Assembly (NCBI GenBank): GCA_025361725.1
Contig: JANYJV010000125.1
Span: forward strand, 1 to 34,688
Direction of reading: 5' to 3'
Length of the DNA stretch: 34,688 nt
From: Acidimicrobiia bacterium
Lineage (GTDB): Bacteria > Actinomycetota > Acidimicrobiia > IMCC26256 > JAENVU01
Shown: one piece after another, positions 31,986-34,688 of the stretch
Numbering within the stretch: position 1 is the first letter of the stretch
How the letters are laid out: each line of letters opens with the position of its first letter
Program-made: the position numbers and the translations under genes
The notes under the pieces: model-generated
What the model was told of the DNA's origin: nothing
Seen by the model: only the letters and a program-made list of their open reading frames with translations
Database searches by the model: none

Positions 31986-33980
31986 ATGACCACGGCGCTC
32001 GTTTCCCATGGCCGGGCCGTCGTCGATCTCGGGGCCGATCCACCGCGAACCCGTGGGCGGATCGATCCGCTGCGAGTCGCGATCGCGGTGGGTGCACTCG
32101 TCGTGTTCACTGCCGTGCTCGCGATTGTGTGGGGCGACCCCACAGCCGGATGGTGGGACTTCGGCATCTCGCAGTGGGTGGACCACGTCAAGGACTGGCT
32201 CATCCTCAACCGCTCGGACAACTGGGCCTTCGTCGACGGCTTCACCCCGGTCGCACACTTTCTGAACAACCTGGTGCAGTGGACCGTCGACGGACTGAAC
32301 TTCGTGACGTGGGTCGGAGTACTCGCCGCGGCCACGCTCGTGGCGTTGCGAGTATCGGGATGGTCGGCCGCGCTCATCGCCGCGGCCGGCACAGTCCTCA
32401 TCGGCGTGTTGCAACTCTGGGACTCGGCGATGCTGACCGTGGCGCTCATCCTCGTATCGGTCGTGATCGCGTTCGCTCTCGGGATCCCGCTTGGCATCCT
32501 GAGTGCACGCCGGTCCGGGTTTGAACGCGCCACCAAAGTGGGGCTCGACGCCATGCAGGTGTTGCCGGCGTTCTGTTACCTGCTGCCGATGGTGTTGCTC
32601 TTCGACATCGGGTATCCGCCAGCGATCATTGCGACCGTCGTCTTCGCGCTTCCCGCCACGATCCGGCTCACGGCGCATGGGATCCGAGGCGTGCCGGCGT
32701 CGGCGGTCGAGGTCGGCACGGCGTTCGGTGCCGATTCGCGTCAGACGCTGCGCAAGATCGAGCTGCCGCTCGCACGCCCGGCACTGCTCCTCGCGGTGAA
32801 CCAGACCGTGAACCTCGCCCTCGGTGTGGTGGTGATCGCGGCGTTGGTCGGTGCGGGTGGCCTCGGACAGGACGTGCTGACCGCTCTCCAACACGTCGAC
32901 GTCGGCGCCGGATTCCAGGCGGGACTCGCGATCGTTACGATCGCGATCGTCGTCGACCGGATGAGCCGGGGTCGGACCCAAACTGCGGCGCGCGCATATC
33001 AAAAGGCTCGGACGCCCGAACGGGCTCGTGCCGAACTGATCGCCGGTGTCGTGCTGATCGTCGTGTTGGTCATCGGGGCGAAAATTGCGTCGGCGGGTTC
33101 GTTCCCGACGTCGGTCCATTGGTCGATCGTCGGGCCGGTGAACGACGTCGTCGACTGGATACGGGAGAGTTTGGGCTGGTTGTCGTCATTGAGCGATTTC
33201 GTGGTGACCGACATCCTCACTCCGATGCGCGACTTCCTCACCGACCTGCCGTGGTGGGGGGTCGCCGGTGGGCTGACTGCGATCGGATGGATCAGCGGCG
33301 GACGGCGAGTGGCGATCGCCTGCGCGGTCGCGCTGCTCGTGATCGCCGGCCTGCAGACCACCCAGTCCGACAGTGGCAGCATCTGGTTCGACACGATGGA
33401 CACGCTGACCCAGGTCACGATCGCGGTGCTCTTGTCGGTGCTCATCGCGATTCCCATCGGGGTCGTGGCCGGTCTCAGCGAACGGTTCCTCACCGGGATC
33501 CGCCCGCTGCTCGATGCGATGCAGGTGCTCCCGGCATTCGTGTATCTCGTACCGGTGATCGCGTTGTTCAACCCGGGCCGGTTCCCCGGCATCGTCGCGT
33601 CACTCGTCTACGCACTGCCGCTCGGCATCCGGCTGACCGCCCTCGGTATCCGGGACGTCCCACCGACCACGATCGAGGCGGCGCAAGCGATGGGCGCGAC
33701 TCGCGTGCAGGTCCTGGTCAAGGTGCAGATGCCCCAAGCGTGGCGCTCGATCCTGCTCGGCGTCAACCAGACCATCCTGATGGTCTTCTCGGTGGTGGTG
33801 ATCGCCGGCCTCATCGGAGGCGGGGCGCTCGGTCTCGACGTGGTCTACGGTCTGAGCAAGGGCCAGCTGGGGCTCGGTATCGAAGCCGGAATCGCGATCG
33901 TCGCGTTGGCCGTCGTCCTCGACCGCATCACACAAGCTTGGGGCGCATCGAGTGGCCGGCGGACACCGCACGCGGGATGA
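31986..33980 (+). CDS. proW: double ProW-type permease: two fused membrane domains
   Basis: 664 residues from ATG 31986; the frame upstream of it overlaps proV and is not coding. The protein contains two homologous permease halves. The first has GLDAMQVLPAFCYLLPMVLLFDIGYPPAI followed by an EAA-like loop (EVGTAFGADSRQTLRKIELPLARPALL). The second repeats it as LLDAMQVLPAFVYLVPVIALFNPGRFPGI and EAAQAMGATRVQVLVKVQMPQAWRSIL. The halves join near residue 340, and each carries several membrane spans. Most ProW proteins are single-domain and pair up as a homodimer, so here the dimer is covalently built in. It sits between ATPase and binding-protein genes and completes a ProVWX importer. Confidence 0.93.
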   Translation: MTTALVSHGRAVVDLGADPPRTRGRIDPLRVAIAVGALVVFTAVLAIVWGDPTAGWWDFGISQWVDHVKDWLILNRSDNWAFVDGFTPVAHFLNNLVQWTVDGLNFVTWVGVLAAATLVALRVSGWSAALIAAAGTVLIGVLQLWDSAMLTVALILVSVVIAFALGIPLGILSARRSGFERATKVGLDAMQVLPAFCYLLPMVLLFDIGYPPAIIATVVFALPATIRLTAHGIRGVPASAVEVGTAFGADSRQTLRKIELPLARPALLLAVNQTVNLALGVVVIAALVGAGGLGQDVLTALQHVDVGAGFQAGLAIVTIAIVVDRMSRGRTQTAARAYQKARTPERARAELIAGVVLIVVLVIGAKIASAGSFPTSVHWSIVGPVNDVVDWIRESLGWLSSLSDFVVTDILTPMRDFLTDLPWWGVAGGLTAIGWISGGRRVAIACAVALLVIAGLQTTQSDSGSIWFDTMDTLTQVTIAVLLSVLIAIPIGVVAGLSERFLTGIRPLLDAMQVLPAFVYLVPVIALFNPGRFPGIVASLVYALPLGIRLTALGIRDVPPTTIEAAQAMGATRVQVLVKVQMPQAWRSILLGVNQTILMVFSVVVIAGLIGGGALGLDVVYGLSKGQLGLGIEAGIAIVALAVVLDRITQAWGASSGRRTPHAG

Positions 33981-34032
33981 CGACCGAGGTTCACGACGGT
34001 TCGTGAAAGTGTCGACCAAGGGGAGAGATCGA

Positions 34033-34688
34033 ATGATGCGCACGAAGCGCGGGTTGATCGCAACGATGGCGATCGCGATGTTGGTGTTCGCAGCATGCGG
34101 GAGCAGCAGCGGGAGTAAGGCGAGTCCAGACACCAAGGCCGCGAGCGGCGGGTCGGGCAAGTACGGCGGTGGGGTGACGATCGCAGTGAACCCGTGGGAC
34201 GGCTCCGCGGCGAACGCCAACGTCGCCAAGGTCGTCCTCGAGAAGCAGGGCGTGACGGTCGCGTTGAAGGACATCGACGAGAACGCGGTGTGGGCCGGCC
34301 TGGACTCGGGCTCGATCGATGCCAACCTCGAGGTGTGGCCATCGGGCCACGGCTCGGACATCTCCACCTACATCACGAAGAAGAAGTCGGTTGTCAACGG
34401 TGGGCTGATTGGGCCCAACGGCCACATCGGCTGGTACATCCCGGACTTCGTTGCCACCGCCCACCCCGAGTTCAAGACCTGGGAAGGGCTGAAGACGCCG
34501 GCGGCGGCGAACTACTTCAAGACCGCCGAGACCGGCGACAAGGGCCAGTTCCTCCTCGGTGACCCGAGCTACGTGTCCTACGACAAGGACATCATCAAGA
34601 ACCTGAACCTGCCGTTCCAGGTCGTGGTCGGTGGCAGTGAGGCGACGCTGATCACCACGCTGGACAAGGCGTTCAAAAACAAGACGCC
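34033..34688 (+). CDS. proX: quaternary-amine substrate-binding lipoprotein, ProX/OpuAC type (partial, 3' end outside window)
   Basis: 218 residues are visible from ATG 34033, with GGAG about 7 bases upstream; a second ATG directly follows. A lipoprotein signal ends in the lipobox FAAC (Cys22), then a Ser/Lys/Gly linker. The binding domain begins at GGGVTIAVNPWDGSAANANVAKVVLE and continues through NAVWAGLDSGSIDANLEVWPSGHGSD and GHIGWYIPDF, the OpuAC pattern with aromatic residues (Trp in NPWDG, VWPSG and GWY) that could build an aromatic cage for a trimethylammonium group. It captures the substrate outside the membrane for the ProVW permease. The sequence runs off the window end. Confidence 0.92.
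   Translation, partial: MMRTKRGLIATMAIAMLVFAACGSSSGSKASPDTKAASGGSGKYGGGVTIAVNPWDGSAANANVAKVVLEKQGVTVALKDIDENAVWAGLDSGSIDANLEVWPSGHGSDISTYITKKKSVVNGGLIGPNGHIGWYIPDFVATAHPEFKTWEGLKTPAAANYFKTAETGDKGQFLLGDPSYVSYDKDIIKNLNLPFQVVVGGSEATLITTLDKAFKNKT

Noticed and set aside
31788-33119. Minus-strand open frame opposite the permease
   Set aside because: The translation is rich in Arg, Asp and His with no fold pattern; the plus-strand permease is unambiguous.

Overview
The window is high-GC with dense coding on both strands. It uses many GTG starts and weak Shine-Dalgarno sites. Its gene families are typical of Actinobacteria: an F420-type PPOX split-barrel protein, a DUF6458 membrane protein, a RecQ helicase with a phosphoribosyltransferase-like tail, ProVWX, and TetR and IclR regulators. 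I infer an actinobacterium, plausibly of the Acidimicrobiia/Ilumatobacter type, but no rRNA or marker gene here proves that. I see no tRNA, rRNA, CRISPR array, insertion sequence or phage gene.

Region 1 (1-13.2 kb) is rich in exported proteins. On the minus strand lie a lipoprotein with PQQ-type propeller repeats (cut by the window edge), a phosphoesterase lipoprotein, an LpqC/PHB-depolymerase-type esterase lipoprotein and a small single-span membrane protein. Two tiny plus-strand membrane proteins (DUF6458 and a neighbour starting right after its stop) and a DUF1622 protein follow. Next is a 930-residue lipoprotein that joins a propeller, an Ig-like domain and a clan-A glycoside hydrolase. 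A 475-base gap at 7711-8185 holds a strong hairpin terminator that no gene explains, and so perhaps a structured RNA. After it come an AlkP-superfamily protein (plus) and a minus-strand group: a secreted propeller-like protein, a carboxylesterase lipoprotein, a PPOX protein and an NTF2-like protein.

Region 2 (13.2-17.9 kb) pairs a Wzz/BY-kinase-type chain-length protein with a divergent membrane PAS-GGDEF-EAL protein whose catalytic motifs are intact. This suggests surface polysaccharide and c-di-GMP signalling.

Region 3 (17.9-24.9 kb) has a TetR regulator with a perfect palindromic operator, followed by the two halves of a heterodimeric ABC exporter. Degenerate and canonical ATPase motifs are split between the halves as expected for this class. 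A RecQ-PRTase fusion and a small coiled-coil-like protein follow.

Region 4 (24.9-34.7 kb) is the most interesting. A five-gene minus-strand operon with overlapping or near-touching genes encodes a corrinoid protein, DUF1638, a 'virulence factor' family protein, a RACo-type corrinoid reductive activator with an N-terminal [2Fe-2S] domain, and an MttB-family methyltransferase without pyrrolysine. Divergent to it are an IclR regulator and a ProV / double-ProW / ProX quaternary-amine importer, the last gene cut by the window end. Together they look like a module that imports a betaine-like quaternary amine and demethylates it through a corrinoid. No methyl-acceptor enzyme is present in the window.
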